Shown piece by piece: positions 8,033-16,950 of a DNA stretch of 64,000 nt. The position numbers and the translations under genes are program-made. Source of the stretch: Listeria monocytogenes. Its GTDB lineage: Bacteria > Bacillota > Bacilli > Lactobacillales > Listeriaceae. The stretch is from the NCBI RefSeq assembly GCF_041765605.1, contig NZ_CP168900.1:1814001-1878000 (forward strand), in the 5' to 3' direction. Each line of letters opens with the position of its first letter. The stretch's first letter is position 1. A model generated the notes under the pieces. It saw only the letters and a list, made by a program, of their open reading frames with translations. It searched no databases and was not told where the DNA came from.

Positions 8033-9775
8033 TTAGTATACTTCATTTGGAATAATTTGAAACGTAGCAAAATCAAACAAGCCTTGATCGGTTAATTTTA
8101 ATTCTGGAATAACTGGTAAAGTTAAGAATGACAATGTTAAAAATGGATCGAAACCTTTAGCGGTACTAATTTGATTATACGCACTTAACAGTCCAGCTAA
8201 ATCTACTTCCACTTCCTCATAGGATTTATCACTAAGCAAACCGGCAATTGGAAGCGCTAAGTCATGAAGCACTTGACCAGTTCCATCTACTACAGCAATA
8301 CCGCCCCCTGTTTTGGTGATGTGATCAATAGCCGCTTTCATTGCTTCATCACTTACGCCAACAGCCACAATATTATGGGAATCGTGAGCAACTGTTGTTG
8401 CAATAGCGCCTTCTGTTAGCCCGAATCCTTTTACGATACCAACGCCAACACAACCAGTATTATGATGCCGCTCTACAACAGCCATTTTGAGTAAATCATC
8501 TGCCACGGTGGGGATAAACTTGCCATCTTGAATAGTGACTTGCTCGATGCGTTTTTCTGTAAATAAACTATTTGGTTGCATCCCGATTACAAAACACGTT
8601 TCTTTGGCTAAAGGTAATGCTAAATCTTGTAAACAAACATGATGATTAATCGGCGGAGACACAAATGGCACTGCCGCTTGTTGTTTAAAAGTGGCTTCAT
8701 TACGTACACCATTTTCAACCACCACTTCTCCGTTTTTCAAAACTTTACTAATTTCTACACTCTCTAAGTCCGTTAGAAAGACGATATCCGCTTGGTATCC
8801 GGCAGCGACTGCACCGAGGTACGGTAAATTATGACAATTAGCCGCGTTAATAGTAGCCATTTGGATAGCGGTAATTGGATCAATCCCATGTTGGATAGCA
8901 AGTTTGATGTTATAGTTTATCGAACCTTCTGTAATTAAATCATTAATAAGTTTATCATCTGTACAAAAGCAAAAGCGATGGCTATTCTTTTCAGAAACAG
9001 CTGGAATCGTTTGAAGCAAATCACGACCCAATGTTCCCTCCCGCAGCATAACAAACATTCCTGCACGTAAACGGTCTGTCGCTTCTTTAACGGTTGTACT
9101 TTCATGATCCGTCCGAATACCCACAGCTAAATAATTATTCAAATCAGCGCTTGTTAGACCGGCTCCATGCCCATCAATTCGTCCGCCTTCTTTTTTAGCA
9201 TCGATAATTTTCGTGAGAATATCCGAACTACCTTTTGCTACAGAGGGAAAATCCATTACTTCTGCAAGACCAATTACTTTTTCATGTTTATAAAGTGGAT
9301 GAAGCTTCTCCGCATGTAGTGTTTCGCCGTTATGTTCTCCTTCTGTTGCAGGAACAGAGGAAGGAAGCATGACAAACATGTCTAAAGGAACTCCCTTTGC
9401 ATTTTCCAACATGAATTCAATCCCTTTTTCCCCAGCAACATTGGCGATTTCGTGCGGGTCAGTTATAATGGTTGTAACGCCGTTGGGTAGTAAAACACGG
9501 GCAAACTCAGCTGGTGTCACCATCGCACTTTCCACGTGAACATGGGCATCAATAAAACCAGGAGCGATAAAGGCCCCCGCCGCATCTATTATCTTTTCTG
9601 CATCCGGAAAATTACCGATACCAGCGATATAACCGTTTTTGATAGCAATATCGCCGTCCATGATTTCTCCTGAAAATACATTTATTATTCGACCATTTTT
9701 AATCACTAAATCTGCTTTTGCACGGCCATCACTTACCGCGATACGTTCTTGCAGTTGTTTTAAATTCTCCACCAA
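8033..9775 (-). CDS. adeC: Adenine deaminase
   Basis: 580 residues. Amidohydrolase fold with metal-binding DAHVHVESAM near residues 75-84, TDPHEIANVAG, GHGAGLTSADLNNY and the aspartate in FCTDDK; the C-terminal domain (LSFLTLPVIPELKLTDQG) is characteristic of AdeC. The enzyme converts adenine to hypoxanthine and ammonia for purine salvage. The start is TTG 9775 or GTG 9772, both behind GGAGG. It lies between virR and virS, 21 bp ahead of virS, so it is likely co-transcribed with the two-component genes. Confidence 0.93.
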   Translation of the reverse strand: MVENLKQLQERIAVSDGRAKADLVIKNGRIINVFSGEIMDGDIAIKNGYIAGIGNFPDAEKIIDAAGAFIAPGFIDAHVHVESAMVTPAEFARVLLPNGVTTIITDPHEIANVAGEKGIEFMLENAKGVPLDMFVMLPSSVPATEGEHNGETLHAEKLHPLYKHEKVIGLAEVMDFPSVAKGSSDILTKIIDAKKEGGRIDGHGAGLTSADLNNYLAVGIRTDHESTTVKEATDRLRAGMFVMLREGTLGRDLLQTIPAVSEKNSHRFCFCTDDKLINDLITEGSINYNIKLAIQHGIDPITAIQMATINAANCHNLPYLGAVAAGYQADIVFLTDLESVEISKVLKNGEVVVENGVRNEATFKQQAAVPFVSPPINHHVCLQDLALPLAKETCFVIGMQPNSLFTEKRIEQVTIQDGKFIPTVADDLLKMAVVERHHNTGCVGVGIVKGFGLTEGAIATTVAHDSHNIVAVGVSDEAMKAAIDHITKTGGGIAVVDGTGQVLHDLALPIAGLLSDKSYEEVEVDLAGLLSAYNQISTAKGFDPFLTLSFLTLPVIPELKLTDQGLFDFATFQIIPNEVY

Positions 9776-9791
9776 ATTTCGCCTCCGTCAA

Positions 9792-10250
9792 TTAAGCTTC
9801 AAAGAAACCTTCATCAAGCAAATAACCTTCTGCACTTTCAAGCGTTGGAAAAACAGCTTCTAAGTTCTCCCCTGTATAAATGACCCACATTTTGTTTTCA
9901 TACACGAGTGAAAGTTTCTCACCGCTATTGTCTTGATAAATTTTAGTTAGTCCGTCTTTATAGCCATCCTCGTCACTATCCATGAATTCTTTTGCTTCTA
10001 AAAGTAATACACGGATTTCATTTTCAGAGTAATCTTTTACATTCACATAACCTTGCTTATCTAACGGTTCTACTTCTAAAAAAGGTGCATAGACAAAAGC
10101 ATTGCCATTGGGATGAAGATGTTTAACGATAATCTTCTTATCTCTTTTACTGGCTGGATAGTGTACGTTTATGCGCCCCATAGAAATTTCATGTAGTTCA
10201 AAACCATCGATTGATTCTATTAATGCCTTTTTTTCTTCAAAGTTTAACAT
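9792..10250 (-). CDS. Conserved hypothetical protein in the vir cluster
   Basis: I chose ATG 10250 (MLNFEEKKALIE); a longer frame to 10313 would overlap the preceding epimerase gene. 152 residues, soluble, acidic, no signal peptide or membrane segment, no motif I recognise. The sequence alternates charged and hydrophobic residues as in a small alpha/beta protein. It sits between the epimerase gene and adeC, with 16 bp to adeC, and is probably part of the same operon. Function unknown. Confidence 0.75.
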   Translation of the reverse strand: MLNFEEKKALIESIDGFELHEISMGRINVHYPASKRDKKIIVKHLHPNGNAFVYAPFLEVEPLDKQGYVNVKDYSENEIRVLLLEAKEFMDSDEDGYKDGLTKIYQDNSGEKLSLVYENKMWVIYTGENLEAVFPTLESAEGYLLDEGFFEA

Positions 10251-10270
10251 CGTGTCATTTTTCCCCCAAA

Positions 10271-11146
10271 TTAATTTTCTTTTAAAATATCTGTCACTAA
10301 AGCTGGTAACCATTCTTTTAACTCTTTAAAAACAAAGCCCGCTTCTGTCGCTTTCGTATTATCTAAATAATAGGTTTTTTCAATCCCAAACGGGGAATCA
10401 TCAGCGTCATCTGTCACTTCCTCAACAAGTGCTAGCTCTCCTGTTTTTGCTTCCAACATTTTGATGAAACCATTCAGCGCATAGGTGCCATTAGAAGCAG
10501 CGTTTATTGGCCCAGTCACATCAGATTCTACACCAACCCACGCTAAAAATTGCGCCGCTTCATCCGAAGTAATAAAGCCAATCTCTGCTTGCCCATTACT
10601 AATCCCAATTTCTTGATGATTTTTTATATGCTCGATATGAAAATGAAGCCGTTTGGTGTAATCGTCCAGCCCAAGAACTATTGGAAAACGAACAGCTACA
10701 ACCGGAAAAGAAGCTTTTTGGAAAAACACTGCTTCTGCAAGTCGCTTCCCTTCACCGTAATCAAAATCTTCTTTATCACCAATAACGATTTCATAATGTT
10801 CCGGATTAAAATCATCTTCCACTAGAGCCCGTCCTTTTTGACTATAAACAGAAAGCGAGGAAGTATATATGTATCGTTTTACTTTGCCTTTAAATGCATC
10901 CACGGCATAAAGCGCTTCTTTTGGCGAGAAACAAATATTATCGTAAATAACGTCCCATTCTTCTTTTGCTAATTGGAATAAAGCATCTCGTGATTCGCGA
11001 TTTAACACTACTCGTTTAACAGCATCACCAAAATGATCTTCTGTTTTACCTCTTGTGCCGATCGTGACATCGTGTCCTTCTGAAATAAGTCTTTCCACTA
11101 ATTTCTTTCCAAAAAAACGTGTACCACCGAATACTAAAATCTTCAC
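10271..11146 (-). CDS. NAD(P)-dependent epimerase/dehydratase family protein
   Basis: GTG 11146 is preferred because AGGAGG lies 7 bases ahead of it; the frame continues upstream into the virR terminator, which cannot be coding. The resulting 291 residues begin with the Rossmann strand ILVFGGTRFFGKKLVERL, followed by a Ser-Ser (YIYTSSLSVYS) and a YGEGK catalytic Tyr-x-x-x-Lys. This is an extended short-chain dehydrogenase; many relatives act on nucleotide sugars, but the substrate cannot be told. It is the first gene after virR, from which it is separated by a hairpin terminator, so part of its transcription is read-through or from its own promoter. Confidence 0.82.
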   Translation of the reverse strand: MKILVFGGTRFFGKKLVERLISEGHDVTIGTRGKTEDHFGDAVKRVVLNRESRDALFQLAKEEWDVIYDNICFSPKEALYAVDAFKGKVKRYIYTSSLSVYSQKGRALVEDDFNPEHYEIVIGDKEDFDYGEGKRLAEAVFFQKASFPVVAVRFPIVLGLDDYTKRLHFHIEHIKNHQEIGISNGQAEIGFITSDEAAQFLAWVGVESDVTGPINAASNGTYALNGFIKMLEAKTGELALVEEVTDDADDSPFGIEKTYYLDNTKATEAGFVFKELKEWLPALVTDILKEN

Positions 11147-11169
11147 CTTGACTCCTCCTTCATTTACGA

Positions 11170-11213
11170 AAAACAGGAAGTTCGCGTTTTTTGGCGCTAT
11201 CTTCCTGTTTTTT
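11170..11213 (-). terminator. Terminator after virR
   Basis: CAGGAAG/CTTCCTG arms enclosing about 27 bases and followed by a T run on the minus strand; the arms are flanked by A and T runs on both sides. The long loop makes it a modest terminator. Confidence 0.55.
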
Positions 11214-11214
11214 C

Positions 11215-11892
11215 TCATTCAATCATATATCCTTGGCCTTTTTTCGTTTTGATAAATTCGTCTAAACCAATTTCTGCTAGTTTTTTACGAATTCGTACAA
11301 CGTTAACCGTCAGCGTGTTATCATCCACAAAACTTTCATCTTCCCAAAGTGCACGCATAATTTCATCACGGCTTACAATGCTACCTTTTTGTTTCATTAA
11401 TTCATATAAGATCAAAAATTCATTTTTTGTTAGCTCAATTTTATCTTCTAAATGCGTAAGTGTATTCGTGTCGATGTGAAGGAAGACATTGTTATGTTCC
11501 ATTACGTTCGCTTCTTCTAAATCAGCATAAGAATAGGTTCTTCTTAAAAGGGCATTAATTCTCGCCATTAAGACATCTAAATCAACCGGTTTTTCTATAT
11601 AATAATCTGCACCCATATTCATCCCCATAATTTGATCCATACGTGAATTACGCGATGATAAAAAGATAATTGGTACATTCGAGACTTCGCGAATTTGATT
11701 ACACCAATAAAAACCATCAAAGAAAGGAAGATTGACATCTAAAATAACTAATTGAGGTTCGAAAGCTAAAAACTCTTGTAAAATATTATTAAAATCCTCT
11801 ACTACCCCAATTTCAAATCCCCATTTACTTAAATGTTTTCGGATTGTATCACGAATTACTTCATCATCTTCTACGATATATACCTTTACCAT
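11215..11892 (-). CDS. virR: Response regulator VirR (OmpR/PhoB family)
   Basis: ATG 11892 follows GAGGAGGT; the 18 extra codons upstream have no ribosome site. 225 residues. Receiver domain with the acidic pair in VEDDE, phospho-acceptor Asp52 in VILDVNLPFFDG, and the Lys of IEKPVD near 102. The C-terminal winged helix ends in NVVRIRKKLAEIGLDEFIKTKKGQGYMIE. In L. monocytogenes VirR activates dltABCD, mprF, anrAB and related envelope genes and is required for virulence; that is known of the family member, not shown here. It follows virB after about 40 bp. Confidence 0.93.
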   Translation of the reverse strand: MVKVYIVEDDEVIRDTIRKHLSKWGFEIGVVEDFNNILQEFLAFEPQLVILDVNLPFFDGFYWCNQIREVSNVPIIFLSSRNSRMDQIMGMNMGADYYIEKPVDLDVLMARINALLRRTYSYADLEEANVMEHNNVFLHIDTNTLTHLEDKIELTKNEFLILYELMKQKGSIVSRDEIMRALWEDESFVDDNTLTVNVVRIRKKLAEIGLDEFIKTKKGQGYMIE

Positions 11893-11953
11893 TTCTAGTA
11901 CCTCCTCGGCAGAACTCTCTTCCCATTTTAGCTGAATTAACCGCAAAAGCCAA

Positions 11954-13933
11954 TTACTTTTTATCGGCCATCACAATTTTGATGAAAGAATTAATACATA
12001 AAAAGTAATACGCGGCGTAACATATAATATAAATACCTGTACCAATTAAAACTGGATATTTTATATTATCCATTAAATTAATAGAAATACCCCATAATGC
12101 AGCCATTGAATGGGCAATTCCGAAAAATAACGGAATAACAAAAATTGGCCAGACTTGCTTAGAAATAATCTTTCGTACTTCTTTTTCAGTAACACCTAAT
12201 TTAAATAAAATATCAAACTTCGCTTTTTCTGAAACCGCATCGGTGACTAATTTAAAGTAAATAATACTTCCCGTCGCTAAAAAGAATACGACCCCAATAA
12301 AAATACCAATAAATAATAAGGAACCTACTAATGTAGAAATCAAATGGTAATTTGTATAATACGAAGAAACATTATCTGAAAATAGTGAAGGCGAACCGTC
12401 CACGATTGTTTGTACTTTTTTATCCAGGCTTTCGCTATGGTTTGGATTGGTAATATCAAACATCGTAACAGATTCCGGTTGGAAAAGTCTTTCTAAATCA
12501 TCATAATATTCATCTGATACAACAAGTGTTTCATAAGAAATCCCTGTGTTGAAAATCGAATTTTCGCGGAAATCTACTACTTTCATTGGTGGCATATTCT
12601 TCGCAGCAGCTTTATTGGATTGAACGACCATTTTACGCGTTAGCCATTTCTCTTGAATTTCAGGTCTTGCATAATAGGTGCTTTTCCCAAGCAGTATCGC
12701 ATCACCATAAGCGATTTTTTTAGGTGGAACAAAATCACTTTGTTGCCTTTCACCAATGCGATTAAATTCTGACTCCGATACAACCGTGTGAATCATTGTA
12801 TCCATCCGCATTTTATATTTAGGAATATCTTTATATTCCACTTCTGCACTAACCATCTCGGCTTGCATCAAACTTTTCAATTTATGGTCTGGATCATTAT
12901 GAATCGTTTGGATAATTTCTTCTTCATTTGTAGCTGTGATATTGAGGACTTGATAGCTGGACGGATTTTCCGCAGAAATATCATCAATCGTGCGCACATA
13001 AAAGCTACTCATAGAGCCAATAATTGTTAGTGTAGTCGCACTAAGGACAGCAATCATCGCAATTGTCCCAGCATTTTTCTTCAATCTAAAACGAAGCGAT
13101 GTAATTCCAAGCATATTGGTTCCATTATAGAAGAAATGCTTATTATTATATAGCTTTCGGATTATATAAGGCGTCCCAAATCGAACCATCAACCACGTTC
13201 CTAAAACAACACTAAGAATGATGACTAAAACTAAATCAAAAAAATCATAGGCCAACCAAATGGGCGATTCTTCAATATTACTCGTTGCTAAAAAGTAACC
13301 AAAAATAATTAAAGCAAGGCCAATTAACATAAAAATGAATGAGCCTTTCGCCACTTTTTCCTCTTTTTCATCATTTTTAAATAGTTGGCTCAAATTATAA
13401 CGTAATACAATAAAAATCGCATAGACAGATGTGAACAGCATGATACAAAAAAAGACGAGCATTGTATCTATAATTGCTTTAAATGAAATAATAAATTCTG
13501 CATCGATGGAAAGTCCAACAATCCAAAATAAAACCATTGCAAACAATTTAGAAGAAAAGATTCCAATCAATACGCCAAAAATAGTCGCTAACATATACAG
13601 CATCGCGTTTTCAAAAAACAATACCAATACGACTTGTGATTTCCGCAAACCAAGCAAAGAATAAAGACCTATTTCTCGTTTTCGTCTTTTAAGAAAAAAG
13701 CTGTTGGAATAAAAGATAAAAAAGAAAATAAATAAAATCAACATAATACTGGCTGAAGAAAACATTGCTGGTCCAAATAGTTCCCAGCGTTTAAACACCG
13801 TCTCAATAAGCGGGTTATAAGATAGTGAAACAAATGTGAAAAACACTAATACACAAACAATCAATGAAACAAAATAAACAATATATTGATTAAAATTCTT
13901 TCGCATATTAGTCAGCGCCACTTTAAATAACAT
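11954..13933 (-). CDS. virB: ABC transporter permease VirB (BceB/FtsX type)
   Basis: ATG 13933 behind GGAGGT is chosen, overlapping the end of the ATPase gene by 11 bp. 659 residues with about ten membrane segments: one near 17-35, three between 50 and 165, more up to residue 310, a large outside domain of roughly 220 residues (about 320-545), then three at the C-terminus. This layout is typical of BceB-like permeases that detect bacitracin, nisin or cell-wall inhibitors and signal to the partner kinase. Context with virA, virR and virS supports the name; assignment of A and B letters follows the ATPase/permease convention. Confidence 0.88.
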   Translation of the reverse strand: MLFKVALTNMRKNFNQYIVYFVSLIVCVLVFFTFVSLSYNPLIETVFKRWELFGPAMFSSASIMLILFIFFFIFYSNSFFLKRRKREIGLYSLLGLRKSQVVLVLFFENAMLYMLATIFGVLIGIFSSKLFAMVLFWIVGLSIDAEFIISFKAIIDTMLVFFCIMLFTSVYAIFIVLRYNLSQLFKNDEKEEKVAKGSFIFMLIGLALIIFGYFLATSNIEESPIWLAYDFFDLVLVIILSVVLGTWLMVRFGTPYIIRKLYNNKHFFYNGTNMLGITSLRFRLKKNAGTIAMIAVLSATTLTIIGSMSSFYVRTIDDISAENPSSYQVLNITATNEEEIIQTIHNDPDHKLKSLMQAEMVSAEVEYKDIPKYKMRMDTMIHTVVSESEFNRIGERQQSDFVPPKKIAYGDAILLGKSTYYARPEIQEKWLTRKMVVQSNKAAAKNMPPMKVVDFRENSIFNTGISYETLVVSDEYYDDLERLFQPESVTMFDITNPNHSESLDKKVQTIVDGSPSLFSDNVSSYYTNYHLISTLVGSLLFIGIFIGVVFFLATGSIIYFKLVTDAVSEKAKFDILFKLGVTEKEVRKIISKQVWPIFVIPLFFGIAHSMAALWGISINLMDNIKYPVLIGTGIYIICYAAYYFLCINSFIKIVMADKK

Positions 13934-14690
13934 CGTTTTCGCCACCTCCAAGAAGCGCCAACACATCTAACACCTTTTGGAAAAATTGTTTTCTAGAACT
14001 TGTCCCTCGGTAGATTTCAGTGAAAATTTCGCCGTCTTTTATAAACATAATTCTTTCGCAGTAACTGGCAGCAAAGGCATCATGCGTCACCATCATAATA
14101 GTAGAATCACGCACATCTTTTGCTTGAGAGAGTCCTTCTAACAAATTGGTCGCTGCTTTGGAGTCAAGGGCACCAGTAGGTTCATCCGCAAAAATCAACG
14201 TTGGTTCGGTAATCATTGCACGACAAACCGCAGTCCGTTGCTTTTGCCCACCAGATATTTCTGTTGGATATTTGTTTCTAAGTTCAAAAATCCCGAACTG
14301 ACGAGCAATGATTTCAAACCGTTGATCAATTTCTGCTTGTTTAATATGTGCAAGCGCCAGTGGTAAAACAATATTATCTTTCACTGTCATCGTATCTAAC
14401 AGATTATAGTCTTGAAAAATAAAGCCAAGTTGGTCTCTTCTAAAAACAGCTAATTCTTTCCCGTTCATATTAGAAATCTGTTTCCCAGCAATTTCAATTT
14501 CTCCAGAAGTTGGTTTATCTATAGAAGATAACACATTTAATAAAGTAGACTTCCCCGCACCAGAAGGACCCATAATACCAACAAATGAGCCTTTTTGTAT
14601 TTCTAAACTAATACTTCCAAGCGCAGAAAATAAATTTCCTTTTGACCCGTATACTTTTCTAACTTTATGCGCCTTTAGCACTGTTTCCAT
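13923..14690 (-). CDS. virA: ABC transporter ATP-binding protein VirA (BceA type)
   Basis: 255 residues. Walker [10 protein letters not shown] near 40-48, Q-loop [10 protein letters not shown], signature ISGGQKQR near 144-151, Walker [13 protein letters not shown] and H-loop VTHDAFAA. Closest in layout to the MacB/LolD-like ATPases paired with BceB permeases. First gene of the virAB-virR run; it provides energy for the VirB permease and so for signalling to VirS. GGGAGG lies upstream of the ATG. Confidence 0.9.
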   Translation of the reverse strand: METVLKAHKVRKVYGSKGNLFSALGSISLEIQKGSFVGIMGPSGAGKSTLLNVLSSIDKPTSGEIEIAGKQISNMNGKELAVFRRDQLGFIFQDYNLLDTMTVKDNIVLPLALAHIKQAEIDQRFEIIARQFGIFELRNKYPTEISGGQKQRTAVCRAMITEPTLIFADEPTGALDSKAATNLLEGLSQAKDVRDSTIMMVTHDAFAASYCERIMFIKDGEIFTEIYRGTSSRKQFFQKVLDVLALLGGGENDVI

Positions 14691-14769
14691 TGTATTCCTC
14701 CCGTTACGTTCATTCTTTGGCTATTTTACCTTAATTTCCACCAATATACTATGGGCTATAGTTGTATTT

Positions 14770-14818
14770 ATCAAAAAAAATCATCCCCCTATTAAAAAAC
14801 AGACAAATGATTTTTTTC
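14770..14818 (-). terminator. Weak terminator after the small membrane-protein gene
   Basis: AAATCAT/ATGATTT arms with a long loop followed by eight T on the minus strand, between the 14820 stop and virA. Confidence 0.45.
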
Positions 14819-14819
14819 G

Positions 14820-15329
14820 CTATTTCTTTTCTATAAAAATTTCTGTACCAATGGTTTCGTCATCTGTATAAGTCGACCGCATTGTCTGAATAAGTGTTTC
14901 GAGCTCTTCTAAACTAATAGAAACATCCGCGGCAATAATATCCCATGCTATCTCTTCTCGTCCATTTATTGATGTCATTATCTTTAATCTGCCTTGCGAA
15001 AAAAGCACCATAGCAGGTTTCTTTAGTTCTGTTGCTTTAATTTCATTCCACGACTTAAAGTCCCCACGATAAGCAACTCCACGTTCTGTTAATTCAACAG
15101 TTGGAGCAAGATTAATTAACCGAAACAATGGTCGTAACACACAAAGGCCGATAAACACGAGTAAAATCATTTCCTCTATACCATTTACACCTTTGATATG
15201 ACTAAAAACAACATAAAGTAATAACCCCACTGCCATCCAAAGTAAGCAACTAGAAAAAATCAAACGGCGGTTTACCCCAAATTCTATTTTCTCAGTTTTC
15301 TTTGTTTGTTCTAGCTCATTCTCTATCAT
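14820..15329 (-). CDS. Conserved membrane protein of unknown function
   Basis: 169 residues. Two membrane segments near 27-45 and 53-70, then a soluble tail that resembles a short bacterial PH-like barrel (VELTERGVAYRGDFKSWNEIKATEL, ...GRLKIMTSINGREEIAWDI). A ribosome site GGAGG precedes the ATG. It lies upstream of virA on the same strand but with a hairpin between, so it is likely a separate unit. Function unknown. Confidence 0.75.
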   Translation of the reverse strand: MIENELEQTKKTEKIEFGVNRRLIFSSCLLWMAVGLLLYVVFSHIKGVNGIEEMILLVFIGLCVLRPLFRLINLAPTVELTERGVAYRGDFKSWNEIKATELKKPAMVLFSQGRLKIMTSINGREEIAWDIIAADVSISLEELETLIQTMRSTYTDDETIGTEIFIEKK

Positions 15330-15441
15330 TTTTTTCCTCCAGTTTTACGACTCTCTTATTTCTATTGTACTAAAAATATACTACAATGGGAAGGAAGCAT
15401 TCATGCGGCTTTTTATTTTAAAGAAAACAGCCTACTTTCGG

Positions 15442-15469
15442 TTGACCTTTTTGGCATTTGTGATATAAT
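15442..15469 (+). promoter_or_regulatory. Promoter of the shikimate kinase gene
   Basis: TTGACC (15442-15447) and TATAAT (15464-15469) with 16 bp spacing, about 57 bp ahead of the proposed start. Confidence 0.7.
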
Positions 15470-15525
15470 TTCTTTAATGCTTTTAAGTAGTAAAATGTAA
15501 TAATCCAATAAAGGAGGAGAACATC

Positions 15526-16026
15526 ATCGATCAAGTTATCTTAATTGGCTTCATGGGAGCTGGAAAAACAACGGTTGGAAACATACTCGCAAACTTAGCT
15601 AACTTACCGTACATCGATATTGACGAAGTAATTACGAGCGAACAAGGAATGAGTGTATCGGACATTTTTGCGAAATATGGTGAAAAAGAATTCCGCCGTC
15701 TAGAACATGAAAAATTAAAAGAATTAGCTAATACCAAAGCCGTTATAGCAACAGGCGGTGGCATTGTTCTCAATCCTGAAAATAGAGAAGTATTAAAAAA
15801 TACATATCCGGTTATTTATTTAGAAACGGATCCAGAAGTATTTATGAATCGCTTAAAAGGCGACACCACACGTCCACTTGTACAACAAAAAACAGCCGAA
15901 GAAATTCGCGCCATTTTTGAACCTAGAATTGCTCATTATCAAGATTCCGCAGACTTTATCGTTAACACGGATAATCGCAACCAAGTAGAAGTTGCTAAAG
16001 CGATCTTAACGATGTTAGATAAGTAA
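15526..16026 (+). CDS. aroK: Shikimate kinase (start codon unusual)
   Basis: Phosphorylates shikimate in the chorismate pathway. P-loop GFMGAGKTT, shikimate-binding DIDEV and FRRLEHEKL, GGG of IATGGGIV, and the LID region RPLV. The first ATG (15553) lies inside the P-loop and would remove strand 1 and the first Gly, so it cannot be the true start. Upstream, in frame as far as a TAA at 15484, there is no ATG, GTG or TTG. The strong ribosome site AAGGAGG (15511-15517) points to ATC at 15526 (8 bases after GGAGG) or ATC at 15523. From 15526 the product is 166 residues, normal for the family. Confidence 0.88.
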   Translation: MDQVILIGFMGAGKTTVGNILANLANLPYIDIDEVITSEQGMSVSDIFAKYGEKEFRRLEHEKLKELANTKAVIATGGGIVLNPENREVLKNTYPVIYLETDPEVFMNRLKGDTTRPLVQQKTAEEIRAIFEPRIAHYQDSADFIVNTDNRNQVEVAKAILTMLDK

Positions 16027-16060
16027 AAAAACAGCGCTAAAAATTTAGCGCTGTTTTTTT
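16027..16060. terminator. Bidirectional terminator between aroK and the 16.1 kb gene
   Basis: Perfect stem CAGCGCTAAA/TTTAGCGCTG with A and T runs on both sides, between two convergent genes. Confidence 0.9.
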
Positions 16061-16613
16061 ATTCCGTACAATGTCTACACCACATATCCGGTAAGACGGA
16101 TGTATAGTCTTTTGTAAATGTTAATAAGTCATAAAACATACTGTCCGCATAACCAGCGTCAATATCTTCTATTTTGTTCAATTCTATTTCACGGTGAAGT
16201 GCTTCAAGCGCCGCATCACGAAGAGCTGGTAAAACATAACCTGTGATTTTAATTTGAGCTAAAGCAGCTGAAACAGTAATTCTATCGGACGTTCGAACAT
16301 CACTACCAAACTCCGCCAAAAGCTGTTGCAATCGCTCTACGCCATCGTCTTTTGCTGGGACATAATTTGCTTTTTTCACTGTTTCCATCATGTATTTTGG
16401 AAAAGCGGCTAAATTTAGTCCTTGGTCACTTTTGTCACTGAAGTATTCTTCTAAACGGCGAAGTACCTCAAGGCCATCTTCATATCCGAATGGGCCATAA
16501 CTATCCTGTTCATCCAAATAAAAACTCGCTTTAAAATGCTCTTTGAAATGTGGATGTGTTGTTGCGCTATCTAATGCGGCACCAGGCTGGTCGATATACA
16601 TACTAATTGCCAT
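16059..16613 (-). CDS. Conserved hypothetical cytoplasmic protein
   Basis: ATG 16613 is preferred because GGAGG lies 8 bases upstream; the longer ORF starts inside that ribosome site. 184 residues, acidic, mostly helical, no signal or membrane segment. It ends with a WCRHCTE tail holding a CxxC pair. I do not recognise the family. It stands alone, convergent with aroK. Confidence 0.7.
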   Translation of the reverse strand: MAISMYIDQPGAALDSATTHPHFKEHFKASFYLDEQDSYGPFGYEDGLEVLRRLEEYFSDKSDQGLNLAAFPKYMMETVKKANYVPAKDDGVERLQQLLAEFGSDVRTSDRITVSAALAQIKITGYVLPALRDAALEALHREIELNKIEDIDAGYADSMFYDLLTFTKDYTSVLPDMWCRHCTE

Positions 16614-16908
16614 TCTCATTTCCTCCATTCATGTGAAATCTCTTACATTCATCTTACCAAATTCTATTCCATTTTGAAAGAAGAAATAAATATGACAATT
16701 TACCAACAATTTTATAGTCTAATTTTAGTTATAATGTATATTAATTAACTTTCAAACTCGAAAACAGTTAATTAAACTACTACTTTTCTTGAAAAAGTTA
16801 ATTTTTTCTCCTTTGACCATTTTTTTATTTCGTGGTTAAATAAAAACTGGACTTGGTTATTGCTAATCTCGTCTGTTAATTTATTAGTTGACCACACACA
16901 CTCGAAAA
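16614..16908. other. AT-rich intergenic region with an inverted repeat and possible small-RNA promoter
   Basis: No gene is visible. On the minus strand TTCAAA-16 bp-TAAGAT may be the promoter of the 16.1 kb gene. On the plus strand a TATAAT (16730-16735) is followed at once by a perfect 10-bp inverted repeat, TTAATTAACT (16741-16750) and AGTTAATTAA (16766-16775). The bidirectional hairpin at 16909-16945 would end a plus-strand transcript of about 200 bases. Confidence 0.4.
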
Positions 16909-16945
16909 GCAAAAACCGCCATTTATCCCATTATGGCGGTTTTTG
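16909..16945. terminator. Bidirectional terminator after rlmCD
   Basis: AAAACCGCCAT/ATGGCGGTTTTT arms with a short loop; T runs on both strands. Confidence 0.88.
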
Positions 16946-16950
16946 TATAC

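Noticed and set aside
11147-11218. Longer start for the epimerase gene at 11218
   Set aside because: This part overlaps the virR terminator and lacks a ribosome site; GTG 11146 has a good one.
15531-15773. Minus-strand reading frame opposite aroK
   Set aside because: It is the shadow of a well-conserved kinase gene; no ribosome site.
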